NCBI RefSeq assembly: GCF_943193175.1
Contig: NZ_CALPDF010000006.1
Location: forward strand, 1-64,000
DNA length: 64,000 bases
Source of the DNA: Neobacillus muris
GTDB taxonomy: Bacteria; Bacillota; Bacilli; Bacillales; Cytobacillaceae
Direction: 5' to 3'
The notes below the pieces were generated by a model. That model was not told the origin of the DNA and searched no databases. It saw nothing but the letters and a program-made list of their open reading frames with translations. Of the stretch, positions 7,777 to 15,852 are shown piece after piece (position 1 is the stretch's first letter; every line of letters starts with the position of its first letter). A program made the position numbers and the translations under genes.

Positions 7777-9591
7777 CTATTCATAAGAACGTTCTAATTC
7801 ATCCACCAATGATCCAACATAGGCCACTGCTTTAAGGATTGGCTCTGGTGTAGACATATCGACACCCGCTTGTTTAATTAGTTCAAGCGGTGTTTTTGTG
7901 CCGCCGGCCCGAAGGACTTCCAGCCACCTGTCGACAGCAGGCTGGCCTTCTTCTTCGATTATTTGAGAAACAGCCGTTGAGACGGTCAATCCAGCTGAAT
8001 ACGTATATGGATATAATCCCATATAATAGTGAGGCTGGCGCATCCAGGTTAAGCATGCTCCTTCATCAATTACAACACTGTCACCCCAGAATTCTTTTAG
8101 AACATCACCCGTCACTTGAGTCAATGTTTTTGCCGTAAGGGCTGTTCCAGACTCCGCAAGCGCATAGACTCTACGCTGGTACTCCGCCTCAAGCAGGTGA
8201 GTGACAAAATTATGGTAATAGGTTCCTAAAAGCTGAAGTACAACCCAGCGGCGCATTTGTTTATTGTCTGTATTTGCCAACAGATGGCGGCCAAGCAGCA
8301 TTTCATGCATAGTAGAAGGAGCTTCGATAAAGTACATGGATGGACGAGTATTCATGACTCTCTGGTTTTGGTTCGATAAATAAAAATGGCCAGCATGCCC
8401 AAATTCATGAGCAAGGGTAAAGCAGCCGCGCATATTATCCTGCCAAGTAATCAAAATATAAGGATGTGCTCCAAAAGGGCTTGAACAGAAGGCTCCAGTC
8501 GATTTTCCAATATTATCAGCTTGATCCACCCATCTTTCATTAAAGCCTTTTTCGATAATCGAACAATATTCTGGCCCCATTACTTTAAGTGCTTCCAATA
8601 TCAATTGGCTTGCTTCCTCGAAGGTGGTGCTTGGATTGAAATCAGCATCCAATGGGGCCTTCAAATCACAAAACTGCATTTCATCTAAGCCCAAAGCCTT
8701 TTGCTTTAGTTTGGCAAATTTGCGCATATGCGGTGCTAATTCATGAAAAATTGTATCAATTTGGTTATGGTACATTTCTACTGAAACCTGCTGGGGCTCT
8801 AATAGCATGTGAGTAACAGATTGATAGTTTCTTAATCTGGCAATAGCCACCTGCTTGGTCACTTCTGTTGCATATGTAGCAGCCATTGTATTCGTGTATT
8901 GTTTTAGGGTTGAAACAAATGATTTCCAGGCCTCTCTGCGGACGTGAGTATCGGCAGTAAATTCATAACGGTTTTCAAACAAAGCAAAGGATACAGGCAG
9001 TTCATTTCCTTGTTCATCTTTGATGGGTGCAAATTGCATGTCCGCTAATTTCGTCATTTGATAAATTTGATAGGGGGCATTGTGAACCTCACCCAGTGCA
9101 GCCAATGCCTGTTCTGTTTCCGGTGATAGCTGATGCTTTTTCGTATTTAGCAAATCCAGCAGAGTCTTTTTGAAATCTGCCAATTCAGGTTCTTCATCCA
9201 GATATTTTTCAACCGTTCCTTGTTCTAAAGAAAGAATTTCAGAATGGATGAACGATAGGGCTGCCAGGCATTTTGTCTGCAAGGCTGCAAATTTAGCTGT
9301 ATGGGCTTGATTATCAGAATCAGTTCCATCGGCTGCCTGGCGCAATTCCACATAAGTTCCAGCTTTGACAAGTTTTTCTGTCAGCTTCTCCTGAGCTAAT
9401 AGACAATCTAGCAGTGCTTTTGACCCAGTATGAAAGGTACCTTTAAAGGGACCAAACAAGCTTAGCTCCTTCTCGATTAATGCTAGTTCATCTTGCCAAG
9501 CTTGTTCTGAAGGATAAAGGGCGGTAAGATCCCAAGTTAGTTCCTCAGGCACTTCAGAACGTGCCAGCCGTTTTTCAGCGATTCTTTCCAT
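7777..9591 (-). CDS. pepF: Oligoendopeptidase F (M3 zinc metallopeptidase)
   Basis: A cytosolic peptidase that cleaves short peptides. The zinc-binding HEFGH lies at residues 395-399 inside LAHEFGHAGHFY, followed by the typical FIEAPSTMHEMLL segment that supplies the third ligand (Glu). The N-terminal M3 helical domain begins with LTWDLTALYPSEQAW. At 604 aa it is full length for the Bacillus PepF/M3B group. The ATG follows AGGAGG. No signal peptide is present. The gene is alone on this strand. In Bacillus, PepF-type enzymes handle intracellular peptide turnover and have been linked to signalling-peptide degradation, but nothing here specifies the substrate. Confidence 0.94.
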   Translation of the reverse strand: MERIAEKRLARSEVPEELTWDLTALYPSEQAWQDELALIEKELSLFGPFKGTFHTGSKALLDCLLAQEKLTEKLVKAGTYVELRQAADGTDSDNQAHTAKFAALQTKCLAALSFIHSEILSLEQGTVEKYLDEEPELADFKKTLLDLLNTKKHQLSPETEQALAALGEVHNAPYQIYQMTKLADMQFAPIKDEQGNELPVSFALFENRYEFTADTHVRREAWKSFVSTLKQYTNTMAATYATEVTKQVAIARLRNYQSVTHMLLEPQQVSVEMYHNQIDTIFHELAPHMRKFAKLKQKALGLDEMQFCDLKAPLDADFNPSTTFEEASQLILEALKVMGPEYCSIIEKGFNERWVDQADNIGKSTGAFCSSPFGAHPYILITWQDNMRGCFTLAHEFGHAGHFYLSNQNQRVMNTRPSMYFIEAPSTMHEMLLGRHLLANTDNKQMRRWVVLQLLGTYYHNFVTHLLEAEYQRRVYALAESGTALTAKTLTQVTGDVLKEFWGDSVVIDEGACLTWMRQPHYYMGLYPYTYSAGLTVSTAVSQIIEEEGQPAVDRWLEVLRAGGTKTPLELIKQAGVDMSTPEPILKAVAYVGSLVDELERSYE

Positions 9592-9741
9592 AATATATTG
9601 CCTCCTAAAGATAATTCGTGTGACTAATTATTATAATATAATTATTTTGAAAATTAAGTCAACACATAATAACTGACTTTCCAATATTTTTTATTCAGTA
9701 ATGAGGTAAAATTGTTATTATCTAAATATTCCGTCTTATAA

Positions 9742-9770
9742 TTGACCAGGTGGTTTTACAGTGATATCAT
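9742..9770 (+). promoter_or_regulatory. SigA promoter of the 2-hydroxyacid oxidase gene
   Basis: TTGACC (9742-9747), exactly 17 bp, then TATCAT (9765-9770). The transcription start would fall near 9777. Confidence 0.65.
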
Positions 9771-9774
9771 CATT

Positions 9775-9790
9775 ATGAAAACGTTTACTC
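9775..9790 (+). promoter_or_regulatory. cre (CcpA) box at the transcription start
   Basis: ATGAAAACGTTTACTC matches the cre consensus at 14 of 16 positions and directly covers the inferred +1. This is a typical repression geometry for catabolic genes. Confidence 0.55.
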
Positions 9791-9817
9791 TATTAATGAG
9801 AAAAGAAGGGGATTCGG

Positions 9818-10972
9818 ATGAGTTTTGGCAATCAAGTACAGCAAAAGGTATACCAACAGTTTGAAAAAAATATTATTCCAGTTTCATATGAAGATCTGGA
9901 AAAGAAGGCTAAGGAACAATTAAGTGCTAAGCCATATTACTATGTGGCTGCATCGGCAGGCGGTGAGGTGACAGCAAAAGAAAATAATCTGGCCTTTAAC
10001 AAGTGGAAGATTGTCCCTAGAGTACTTTGTGATACCTCTTCAAGAGAACTGACGATTGAACTTTATGGCAAAAAACTGAACTATCCTATTTTGCTTGCGC
10101 CCGTTGGTGTCCAGTCCATTGTCCATCCAGATGGGGAACTGGCTGCAGCAAGGGCTGCGGCTAGTATGGAAATTCCACTTATCGCCAGTACAGCTTCTAC
10201 ATATAGTTTAGAGAAAATTTCAGCTGAAATGGGGGACAGTCCAAGGTGGTACCAACTTTATTGGAGCAATGACCGGGAAATTGCCGCCAGTATGGTTAAC
10301 CGGGCCGAGAATGCAGGATATGATGCGATTGTGATTACAGTGGACACCCCGATGATGTCGTGGCGTGAAAAAGACATTGAGCATGCCTACCTGCCATTTT
10401 TAGAAGCTAAAGGGATTGGAAATTATTTAGAAGATCCAGTTTTCTTATCCAGGCTGGAGGTTTCTCCACAAGAAGATATGCAATCTGCGGTTATGCTTTG
10501 GTCCAAAGTTTTCGGAAATCCAGCACTGACATGGGTTGATTTGGAGTTTATCAAACAGCAAACCAAATTGCCGATTCTATTAAAAGGGATCCTGCATCCT
10601 GAAGATGCCCGTCTTGCCGTAGAACACGGAGCAGATGGAATTATTGTCAGCAATCATGGAGGAAGACAAGTAGATGGCGCCATTGCCGCTATTGATGCCC
10701 TGCCAGGCGTAGTCGATGAAGTGCAGGGAAAAATCCCTGTGTTAATGGACAGTGGGATTAGACGGGGTTCTGATATCATTAAAGCCCTATGTTTAGGCGC
10801 AAAGGCAGTATTAGTAGGAAGACCCTATATGTACGGACTGGCATTGGCCGGAGAAGATGGCGTGAAACAGGTATTACGAAATTTATTGGCCGATTTTGAC
10901 TTGACCCTGGCTTTATCAGGGAAAAAATCAGTATCTGAACTAAATCGAGATTTGTTAAAAAGATTGGATTAA
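9818..10972 (+). CDS. FMN-dependent 2-hydroxyacid dehydrogenase/oxidase (lactate oxidase or lactate 2-monooxygenase-like)
   Basis: Oxidises an alpha-hydroxy acid, probably L-lactate, using FMN. The N-terminal YYYVAASAGGE, APVGVQSIVHPDG, RWYQLYW, ITVDTPM and LLKGILHPEDA segments bind FMN and substrate. SNHGGRQVDGA carries the catalytic His280, with the conserved Arg nearby, and DSGIRRGSDIIKAL forms the phosphate-binding region. At 384 aa it is near the length of bacterial lactate 2-monooxygenase. The insertion between TVDTPM and the later strands (SWREKDIEHAYLPFLEAKG) fits that branch better than the short lactate oxidases. It is cytosolic. The ATG follows AGAAGGGG. The cre box suggests use of lactate or another hydroxy acid once preferred carbon is exhausted. 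Exact substrate and product (acetate or pyruvate) cannot be read from sequence. Confidence 0.9.
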   Translation: MSFGNQVQQKVYQQFEKNIIPVSYEDLEKKAKEQLSAKPYYYVAASAGGEVTAKENNLAFNKWKIVPRVLCDTSSRELTIELYGKKLNYPILLAPVGVQSIVHPDGELAAARAAASMEIPLIASTASTYSLEKISAEMGDSPRWYQLYWSNDREIAASMVNRAENAGYDAIVITVDTPMMSWREKDIEHAYLPFLEAKGIGNYLEDPVFLSRLEVSPQEDMQSAVMLWSKVFGNPALTWVDLEFIKQQTKLPILLKGILHPEDARLAVEHGADGIIVSNHGGRQVDGAIAAIDALPGVVDEVQGKIPVLMDSGIRRGSDIIKALCLGAKAVLVGRPYMYGLALAGEDGVKQVLRNLLADFDLTLALSGKKSVSELNRDLLKRLD

Positions 10973-11155
10973 TGACTTTGTGCTAATGGATTGGTCCGCT
11001 GTTCAAATGGGATGCTTTCCGCCCACAATCCGGTATAGTTTCTTTCTCTTTTCCTCCCTATTAAAAAAAATCTTCTGCATCTGAAACAATTTGCATAGGT
11101 AAATCGTCTAATAATTAAGAAGAAAGCAAATTCGGAAGAGCAGGAGGGGCGGAAG

Positions 11156-11530
11156 TTGAGAAAGTTTGGTTTTTTCATTGTTGTCTTAGGAATAGGAATA
11201 TGTCTTACCATCAGCCATTTCGCCTCTCCTTTATTTCAAGAAAGAAATCCGATTCCGATGCTGATTTCAGCCGCAAAGCTTCAGTTTTCAAATTCAGACT
11301 ATGTCCTAGTAGCCAAAACCGATAAGCGAAGAAAGTATTTGTCGGAAAATACGAAAAATCAAGGGTATAAAATTGTTAAAGAATACATGAATACTAGAGG
11401 ATGGGATTACAAGGAACAAATGGGGTCTGGGTTGATTTTCACAAAAAATGGAGAAGATGCAGTGGTAGAAGTCAAACCATATTCACAACATTTTTTTACT
11501 TGGGAAATCCAGAAGGCCTTCTTTTACTAA
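11156..11530 (+). CDS. Small membrane-anchored protein of unknown function
   Basis: I do not recognise this family. A TTG start is chosen because AGGAGGGG sits at the right spacing and no ATG does. Residues 4-25 form one hydrophobic segment (FGFFIVVLGIGICLTISHFA), so it is either a single-pass membrane protein or has an uncleaved signal. The remaining roughly 95 residues are soluble, lysine-rich and probably outside the cell. They end in a strand-rich part around GWDYKEQMGSGLIFTKNGEDAVVEVKPY. The gene is convergent with a TetR gene, and their terminator is shared. Confidence 0.6.
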   Translation: MRKFGFFIVVLGIGICLTISHFASPLFQERNPIPMLISAAKLQFSNSDYVLVAKTDKRRKYLSENTKNQGYKIVKEYMNTRGWDYKEQMGSGLIFTKNGEDAVVEVKPYSQHFFTWEIQKAFFY

Positions 11531-11548
11531 AATGGATACGGAGCATCA

Positions 11549-11580
11549 AAAACCCCCCGGTAAAAATATCAGGGGGTTTT
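11549..11580. terminator. Bidirectional terminator that includes the stop codon of the TetR gene
   Basis: AAAACCCCC / GGGGGTTTT stem. The minus-strand stop codon (11569-11571) lies at the edge of the right arm, so the last codons of the TetR gene are part of the hairpin. Confidence 0.75.
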
Positions 11581-12480
11581 GACCGGTTCTGATTCTGCAT
11601 CCGAGAAGTACTCCTTTAGCATACAATCCAGCTTTTTAAAATGACTGTTGGCAAGAAGCTGATCATCGGATTTTAAAGAGTCAAAAGCACTTTGGATGAG
11701 AAATTTCCTCGGTTTTTTGGAATCCAGCAATTCTTCCTCGATAAAATCAAGCAAGTCAATTTGATTCGTTAGCTGACCGCTTTGCCTCAGTTCCTTTTTT
11801 ATAGTAAAGATCAGATGATGCAATTGCTTTTGGAATGACTGATTCACATTATTCCAATTAGGCAGCAGTTTTTCCAGCTGTAGAGGAGAGATCAATTGCT
11901 CCTCTGAAATTACTACATCTTTGATCATATTTTCGATCCGCCTAACGCTGTACCTCACCACTCGGTTAAAACTCACGTTAGACGGATTGGCCATTTGATT
12001 AAACTTGATATTTTCACGCAGAATTCCCATAAACATAATCGCACAGTCATAGAGATAGGGCTGCGCTTTTTCACCAAAAATATCCAGAAACCTCGAATAA
12101 ATCCAAAGGATATTTTTCAATTTGTTCCGTTCGATATAGTTCTTAAACTCTGGGTCATTTGATACCAAAACTTCTTCATATAGGGAAAGAAATCCTGTTT
12201 TACGGTTCAATTTTAACTGGAATTCGACCTGCTTGATAAAAACTTCAATATCAGAAGGATCTTGTCCCACTAAAAGATCATCACGATGCCTCTCACGTTC
12301 AGTAATTGCTGATTTTATAACAGCCATCAATAGTTCGTTTTTGGATGTGAAGTAGTTATAAAATGTGCCTTTGGAAATTCCACTATACTCTAAAATATCC
12401 TGAATCGATGTAGCTTGAAAACCTTTATCAATAAAAAGCTGATTCGCCATTTTAATGACGTGCTGCTTCCGGTCATTCAT
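11569..12480 (-). CDS. TetR-family repressor of the adjacent DHA2 exporter (YcnC-like)
   Basis: The N-terminal helix-turn-helix (about 8-55) contains TSIQDILEYSGISKGTFYNYFTSK, typical of TetR. The protein is 303 aa, longer than the usual 190-220, with an extended C-terminal ligand domain. The same size and partner are seen in the B. subtilis YcnC/YcnB pair, as far as I can recall. It is divergent from a 14-TM exporter. A palindrome, TTGTAC-N5-GTACAA, lies over its own start site and between the two promoters, so it probably represses itself and the exporter until a toxic ligand binds. The inducer is unknown. Confidence 0.85.
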   Translation of the reverse strand: MNDRKQHVIKMANQLFIDKGFQATSIQDILEYSGISKGTFYNYFTSKNELLMAVIKSAITERERHRDDLLVGQDPSDIEVFIKQVEFQLKLNRKTGFLSLYEEVLVSNDPEFKNYIERNKLKNILWIYSRFLDIFGEKAQPYLYDCAIMFMGILRENIKFNQMANPSNVSFNRVVRYSVRRIENMIKDVVISEEQLISPLQLEKLLPNWNNVNQSFQKQLHHLIFTIKKELRQSGQLTNQIDLLDFIEEELLDSKKPRKFLIQSAFDSLKSDDQLLANSHFKKLDCMLKEYFSDAESEPVKTP

Positions 12481-12504
12481 TGAAAATCACCCTTAGTTAA
12501 AAAA

Positions 12505-12521
12505 TTGTACTGGGTGTACAA
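12505..12521. promoter_or_regulatory. Candidate TetR operator
   Basis: A perfect 6-bp inverted repeat TTGTAC-TGGGT-GTACAA in the divergent TetR/exporter region, covering the inferred +1 of the TetR gene. Confidence 0.55.
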
Positions 12522-12525
12522 ATTA

Positions 12526-12554
12526 ATAGTAACCCATTTTTCTCCAAGTTACAA
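12526..12554 (-). promoter_or_regulatory. SigA-type promoter of the TetR gene
   Basis: On the minus strand, TTGTAA, a 17-bp spacer and TACTAT. The downstream start falls within the TTGTAC palindrome. Confidence 0.5.
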
Positions 12555-12601
12555 ATAGTTAAAATTTAGGAATATTTTTATTGCAAATTTTTCAATAACA
12601 G

Positions 12602-12607
12602 TATAAT
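12602..12607 (+). promoter_or_regulatory. -10 box of the exporter promoter
   Basis: A perfect TATAAT. The nearest -35-like hexamer, TTGCAA (12581-12586), is only 15 bp away, so the promoter is weak or activator-dependent. Confidence 0.4.
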
Positions 12608-12638
12608 ATAGGTAATTATGAAATAGGGGTATAAAAAA

Positions 12639-12686
12639 ATGAACAAATGGTTTAACAGGGGAGGAATTGGATTATGGAGCAATTGA
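12639..12686 (+). CDS. 15-codon leader ORF overlapping the exporter start
   Basis: The ATG at 12639 follows AGGGG at 9 nt and encodes MNKWFNRGGIGLWSN before TGA at 12684-12686. It contains the ribosome site of the exporter (GGGGAGGA) and overruns the exporter ATG (12674) by 13 nt in another frame. This is typical of leaders that couple or attenuate translation of resistance genes. The call is by pattern only. Confidence 0.35.
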   Translation: MNKWFNRGGIGLWSN

Positions 12687-14206
12687 TTCAAGAATCAAAG
12701 CGGCCGCCATATGGAATCATTGCTGTCTTAATGATTGGGGCATTTATCGCGTTTTTAAACAATACGTTAATGAACATTGCTCTTCCATCGATTATGAAGG
12801 ATTTGGAGGTAGATGCCTCAACGGTCCAATGGCTGGCAACCGGCTTTATGCTGGTTAATGGGATACTTATCCCGACAACAGCCTTTTTAATTCAAAAATA
12901 TACGGTTCGCCGGTTATTTTTAACTGCAATGACTTTATTTTCTATCGGTACACTATTAGCAGGCACTGCCCATGTTTTTCCTATATTATTAGCAGGGCGG
13001 ATGACCCAGGCAGGTGGTTCTGCCATTATGATGCCATTATTAATGAACGTGATGCTAATCAGCTTCCCAATAGAAAAACGCGGAGCAGCCATGGGGGTCT
13101 TCGGCCTAATTTTGATGGGTGCCCCGGCCATCGGCCCGACCTTATCAGGCTGGATTGTTGAACATTATGACTGGAGGATGCTGTTCCATTTTATATCTCC
13201 GATTGCGATCGCCATCCTCATCATCGGATTCTTTTTAATTAAAGATAAAAAAGATAAAGTGAATGGCCGCCTGGATTTCGTTTCTTTACTATTATCAAGT
13301 GCCGGTTTTGGCGGTCTTTTATACGGTTTTAGTTCAGCTGGAAATAAAGGCTGGGATAGCCCGCTTGTATATGGAACGATTGCTGCAGGGGTTATCTGTT
13401 TAGCCAGCTTTATAATGGTGCAATTAAATCAGGAGCGGCCAATGCTCAATTTTAGAATCTTTAAATATCCTATGTATGCTCTTTCGATATCCATTTCCAT
13501 GGTTGTGATGATGGCGATGTTTTCCGGAATGCTGCTGATGCCGATATACGTGCAAACGCTGAGAGGCATTTCCCCGATGGATGCCGGTTTATTAATGCTG
13601 CCAGGGGCGATACTTATGGCAATTATGTCGCCGATTAACGGAAAACTATTTGATAAATTCGGCGGTCGTATTTTAGCAATTATCGGATTAACCATTACAG
13701 TTATTACAAGCTATGAGTTTAGTAAATTATCTTTGGATACAACGTATACACACCTGATTATTTTATACGCAGCCAGGATGTTTGGGATGTCAATGGTCAT
13801 GATGCCCGTATCCACCAACGGTTTAAATCAGCTGCCTGCCCGATTTTATCCGCATGGTACAGCCATGAACAACACCTTGCAGCAGGTTTCAGGGGCCATT
13901 GGTACAGCATTATTAGTAACAATTATGTCCAACCGGACAGAGACACACGCCAAAGAAATCGGTGCGGAAGCGATGAAAAACTTAACACAGCAGCCCACAC
14001 CAGAAGTGTTAGCCCAAATGAAACAGGAAATTACGATGAAAGCCATGCTTGAGGGAATTAATGACTCTTTCTTTATCACAGTATTTGTTGCCGGACTTGC
14101 TCTTGTTCTAGCCTTCTTTATTAAACGGGCTAAACAGGCGGAAGACCCGATGGCAGCAAATTCACAAGACCCGCAAATGCATTCAAAACTTGCAGAAAAT
14201 AATTAG
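12674..14206 (+). CDS. DHA2-family (EmrB/QacA type) multidrug efflux MFS transporter
   Basis: A proton-coupled drug exporter of the 14-TM DHA2 class, in the plasma membrane. About 14 hydrophobic segments span residues 18-485. Motif A-like IQKYTVRRLF follows TM2, and the family motif C region reads GVFGLILMGAPAIGPTLSGWIVEHYDWR. At 510 aa its length is typical. The ATG follows GGGGAGGAATTGG, and a 15-codon leader overlaps it. Divergent from its likely TetR regulator. The substrate is unknown; similar pairs respond to lipophilic toxins. Confidence 0.9.
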   Translation: MEQLIQESKRPPYGIIAVLMIGAFIAFLNNTLMNIALPSIMKDLEVDASTVQWLATGFMLVNGILIPTTAFLIQKYTVRRLFLTAMTLFSIGTLLAGTAHVFPILLAGRMTQAGGSAIMMPLLMNVMLISFPIEKRGAAMGVFGLILMGAPAIGPTLSGWIVEHYDWRMLFHFISPIAIAILIIGFFLIKDKKDKVNGRLDFVSLLLSSAGFGGLLYGFSSAGNKGWDSPLVYGTIAAGVICLASFIMVQLNQERPMLNFRIFKYPMYALSISISMVVMMAMFSGMLLMPIYVQTLRGISPMDAGLLMLPGAILMAIMSPINGKLFDKFGGRILAIIGLTITVITSYEFSKLSLDTTYTHLIILYAARMFGMSMVMMPVSTNGLNQLPARFYPHGTAMNNTLQQVSGAIGTALLVTIMSNRTETHAKEIGAEAMKNLTQQPTPEVLAQMKQEITMKAMLEGINDSFFITVFVAGLALVLAFFIKRAKQAEDPMAANSQDPQMHSKLAENN

Positions 14207-14215
14207 TCCTACTTT

Positions 14216-14241
14216 AGGTGGCTGGAACAGTCACCTTTTTT
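14216..14241 (+). terminator. Intrinsic terminator of the exporter gene
   Basis: AGGTGGCTG / CAGTCACCT stem with a 3-nt loop and six T residues. Confidence 0.75.
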
Positions 14242-14274
14242 ATATGAAAAAGTATTAAAGTTTTAGACTTTGAG

Positions 14275-14306
14275 AATGGCCTAGCTCCAGGGCGCTTGCG
14301 CTTTTC
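14275..14306. repeat. Remnant of a dispersed Bacillaceae intergenic repeat
   Basis: GGCCTAGCTCCAGGGCGC followed by TTGCGCTTTTC closely matches, from memory, both ends of a common intergenic repeat in Bacillaceae (CTAGCTCCAG...GGCGCTTGCGCTTTT). Here the two ends are joined with the middle missing. Confidence 0.4.
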
Positions 14307-14337
14307 TTATTTTTTCTTGAATTCTCTGTCCAATCAT

Positions 14338-14386
14338 TTGATTTTTGGGCAAAAAAGATTCAATATGAGTAGTAATATGTACTACT
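14338..14386 (+). promoter_or_regulatory. Promoter with an adjoining palindrome
   Basis: TTGATT (14338-14343), 17 bp, CAATAT (14361-14366). Directly after it lies a perfect inverted repeat AGTAGTA-N5-TACTACT (14368-14386), which ends against the GGAGGT ribosome site of the next gene. It could be a repressor operator or an RNA hairpin affecting translation. Confidence 0.45.
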
Positions 14387-14401
14387 GGAGGTAAGAGCAA
14401 C

Positions 14402-14998
14402 ATGTTAAAGGAACGGATCCAACGGTATTTAACTGAACAAAAAAACAGCCATCATGATGAAGCCATCTTGTTGTTTAAAGAGGAAAAAGAATATGCTGAG
14501 AAACATGAACTGGTCAACGTGCCATTGACAGAGAACGCGGCTGATAAACGGTTTGCCGATGCATACATTGAACGATGCGATAAAGAAACTGAAAATCTAA
14601 TTCGCAACGAGACGTCGGCCTTTCTAACACAGCCGCTTACATATTTTCATAAACATAAAAATGAATTTATCTATTTAGAATCACAATGGTTTGATATCGT
14701 ACTGGCTGATGCGGTATCTCTTGAACTTGATGACGTATTCGGCACCTACGATGTCATGTTGGGGCTGAAACTGCAAAAAAAGTTCAAGCCCCATATCGAG
14801 CAATTTCTAACTGCCAGCTTGAACAGAGAAGAGGCAAGTTTTGATATCCTTTTCAATAACGAGGATGGGTTATGGAATCTCAATTTTGCGTTAAATTATC
14901 TTGAAGGCTTTGATGAGAATATGACAATTGGCGAGGCCTACCTGCTGATTTATCAATTTCTTTTTCAGTTAGTTGAAACGATTGAAACGAAATTTTAA
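14402..14998 (+). CDS. Conserved-looking cytosolic protein of unknown function
   Basis: Not recognised. The protein has 198 aa, is acidic and mainly helical, and has no signal peptide or membrane segment. The N-terminal half is charged (LFKEEKEYAEKHE), and the C-terminal half includes GLWNLNFALNYLEGF and a hydrophobic end, AYLLIYQFLFQLVETIE. The ATG follows GGAGGT at 9 nt, and a promoter with a palindrome sits just upstream. The next gene starts 33 nt downstream on the same strand, so co-transcription with the BtuF-like gene is likely. Function cannot be inferred. Confidence 0.7.
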   Translation: MLKERIQRYLTEQKNSHHDEAILLFKEEKEYAEKHELVNVPLTENAADKRFADAYIERCDKETENLIRNETSAFLTQPLTYFHKHKNEFIYLESQWFDIVLADAVSLELDDVFGTYDVMLGLKLQKKFKPHIEQFLTASLNREEASFDILFNNEDGLWNLNFALNYLEGFDENMTIGEAYLLIYQFLFQLVETIETKF

Positions 14999-15031
14999 AA
15001 AGATTATTTAAAAGAAATAAGGGGAGATGGA

Positions 15032-15802
15032 ATGGTGCGCGTTTTATCATTGTGTCCCAGTAATACAGAAATTATCGAATACCTAGGGTTAACGCACTAT
15101 CTGGCAGGGGTGGACGATTTTTCAGATTGGCCGGATCCCATTAAACGTCTTCCTAGACTTGGACCTGATTTATCGATTAATATGGATCTGGTCGAACAAT
15201 TACACCCTGACATTGTGCTTGCATCATTAAGTGTCCCAGGTATGGAAAGAAATGTGGCAGCCTTAAAGGAAAGAGGGATACCACATATCGTATTGAATCC
15301 TCAATCTCTAGATGATATCGAGCAGGATCTCATAACCACAGCGGCTGCCCTTGGAGAAGCGCACCGAGGTTATGAAGCGGCTAAACAGTTTCGTGCAAAA
15401 CGGGAAGCCATAGAGCAGAATACTGCAATGTATAGCTCTCGGCCAAAGCTATATTGGGAATGGTGGCCGAAACCGATTTTCACGCCTGGAAAAATCAACT
15501 GGCTGACGGAGGTTTCCGAGGCTGCCGGGGCCATTAATATCTTTCATGATGTCGAATCAGCAAGCATTCAGACTAGCTGGGATGAGGTCGTGGAGCGGCA
15601 GCCTGATTATCTTTGTCTTGCCTGGGTAGGAGTAAGAAAGGACAAAATACAAAAAAATCAGGTAAAAAAACGCCCAAATTTTGAAAAACTAAATCTTTCT
15701 AATGATGAACGAATTCTTATCTTGGAAGAGGAGCTTTATTGCCGTCCTTCACCAAGATTATTGGATGGTCTTGAAAAACTGGTTAGACTCATTCACCCAT
15801 AA
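15032..15802 (+). CDS. BtuF-like periplasmic-binding-fold protein without a signal peptide
   Basis: It has the class III (BtuF/FhuD-like) substrate-binding fold: VLSLCPSNTEIIEYLGL at the start, DLVEQLHPDIVLA in the middle, and LYWEWWPKPIFTPGKINWLTEV linking to the second lobe. Members of this branch are usually annotated as cobalamin-binding. Unlike exported transport proteins it begins directly with the first beta-strand (MVRVLSLCPSN) and has no lipobox, and no ABC permease or ATPase is nearby. A cytosolic role such as tetrapyrrole or cobamide handling is therefore more likely. The ATG follows AAGGGGAGA. A HemD-like gene starts 50 nt downstream, so a shared tetrapyrrole theme is plausible but inferred. 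Confidence 0.8.
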   Translation: MVRVLSLCPSNTEIIEYLGLTHYLAGVDDFSDWPDPIKRLPRLGPDLSINMDLVEQLHPDIVLASLSVPGMERNVAALKERGIPHIVLNPQSLDDIEQDLITTAAALGEAHRGYEAAKQFRAKREAIEQNTAMYSSRPKLYWEWWPKPIFTPGKINWLTEVSEAAGAINIFHDVESASIQTSWDEVVERQPDYLCLAWVGVRKDKIQKNQVKKRPNFEKLNLSNDERILILEEELYCRPSPRLLDGLEKLVRLIHP

Positions 15803-15852
15803 AAATTATGATATAATTAAAGATTTTTTAGCTGGAAAGGGGCACTTATGTA

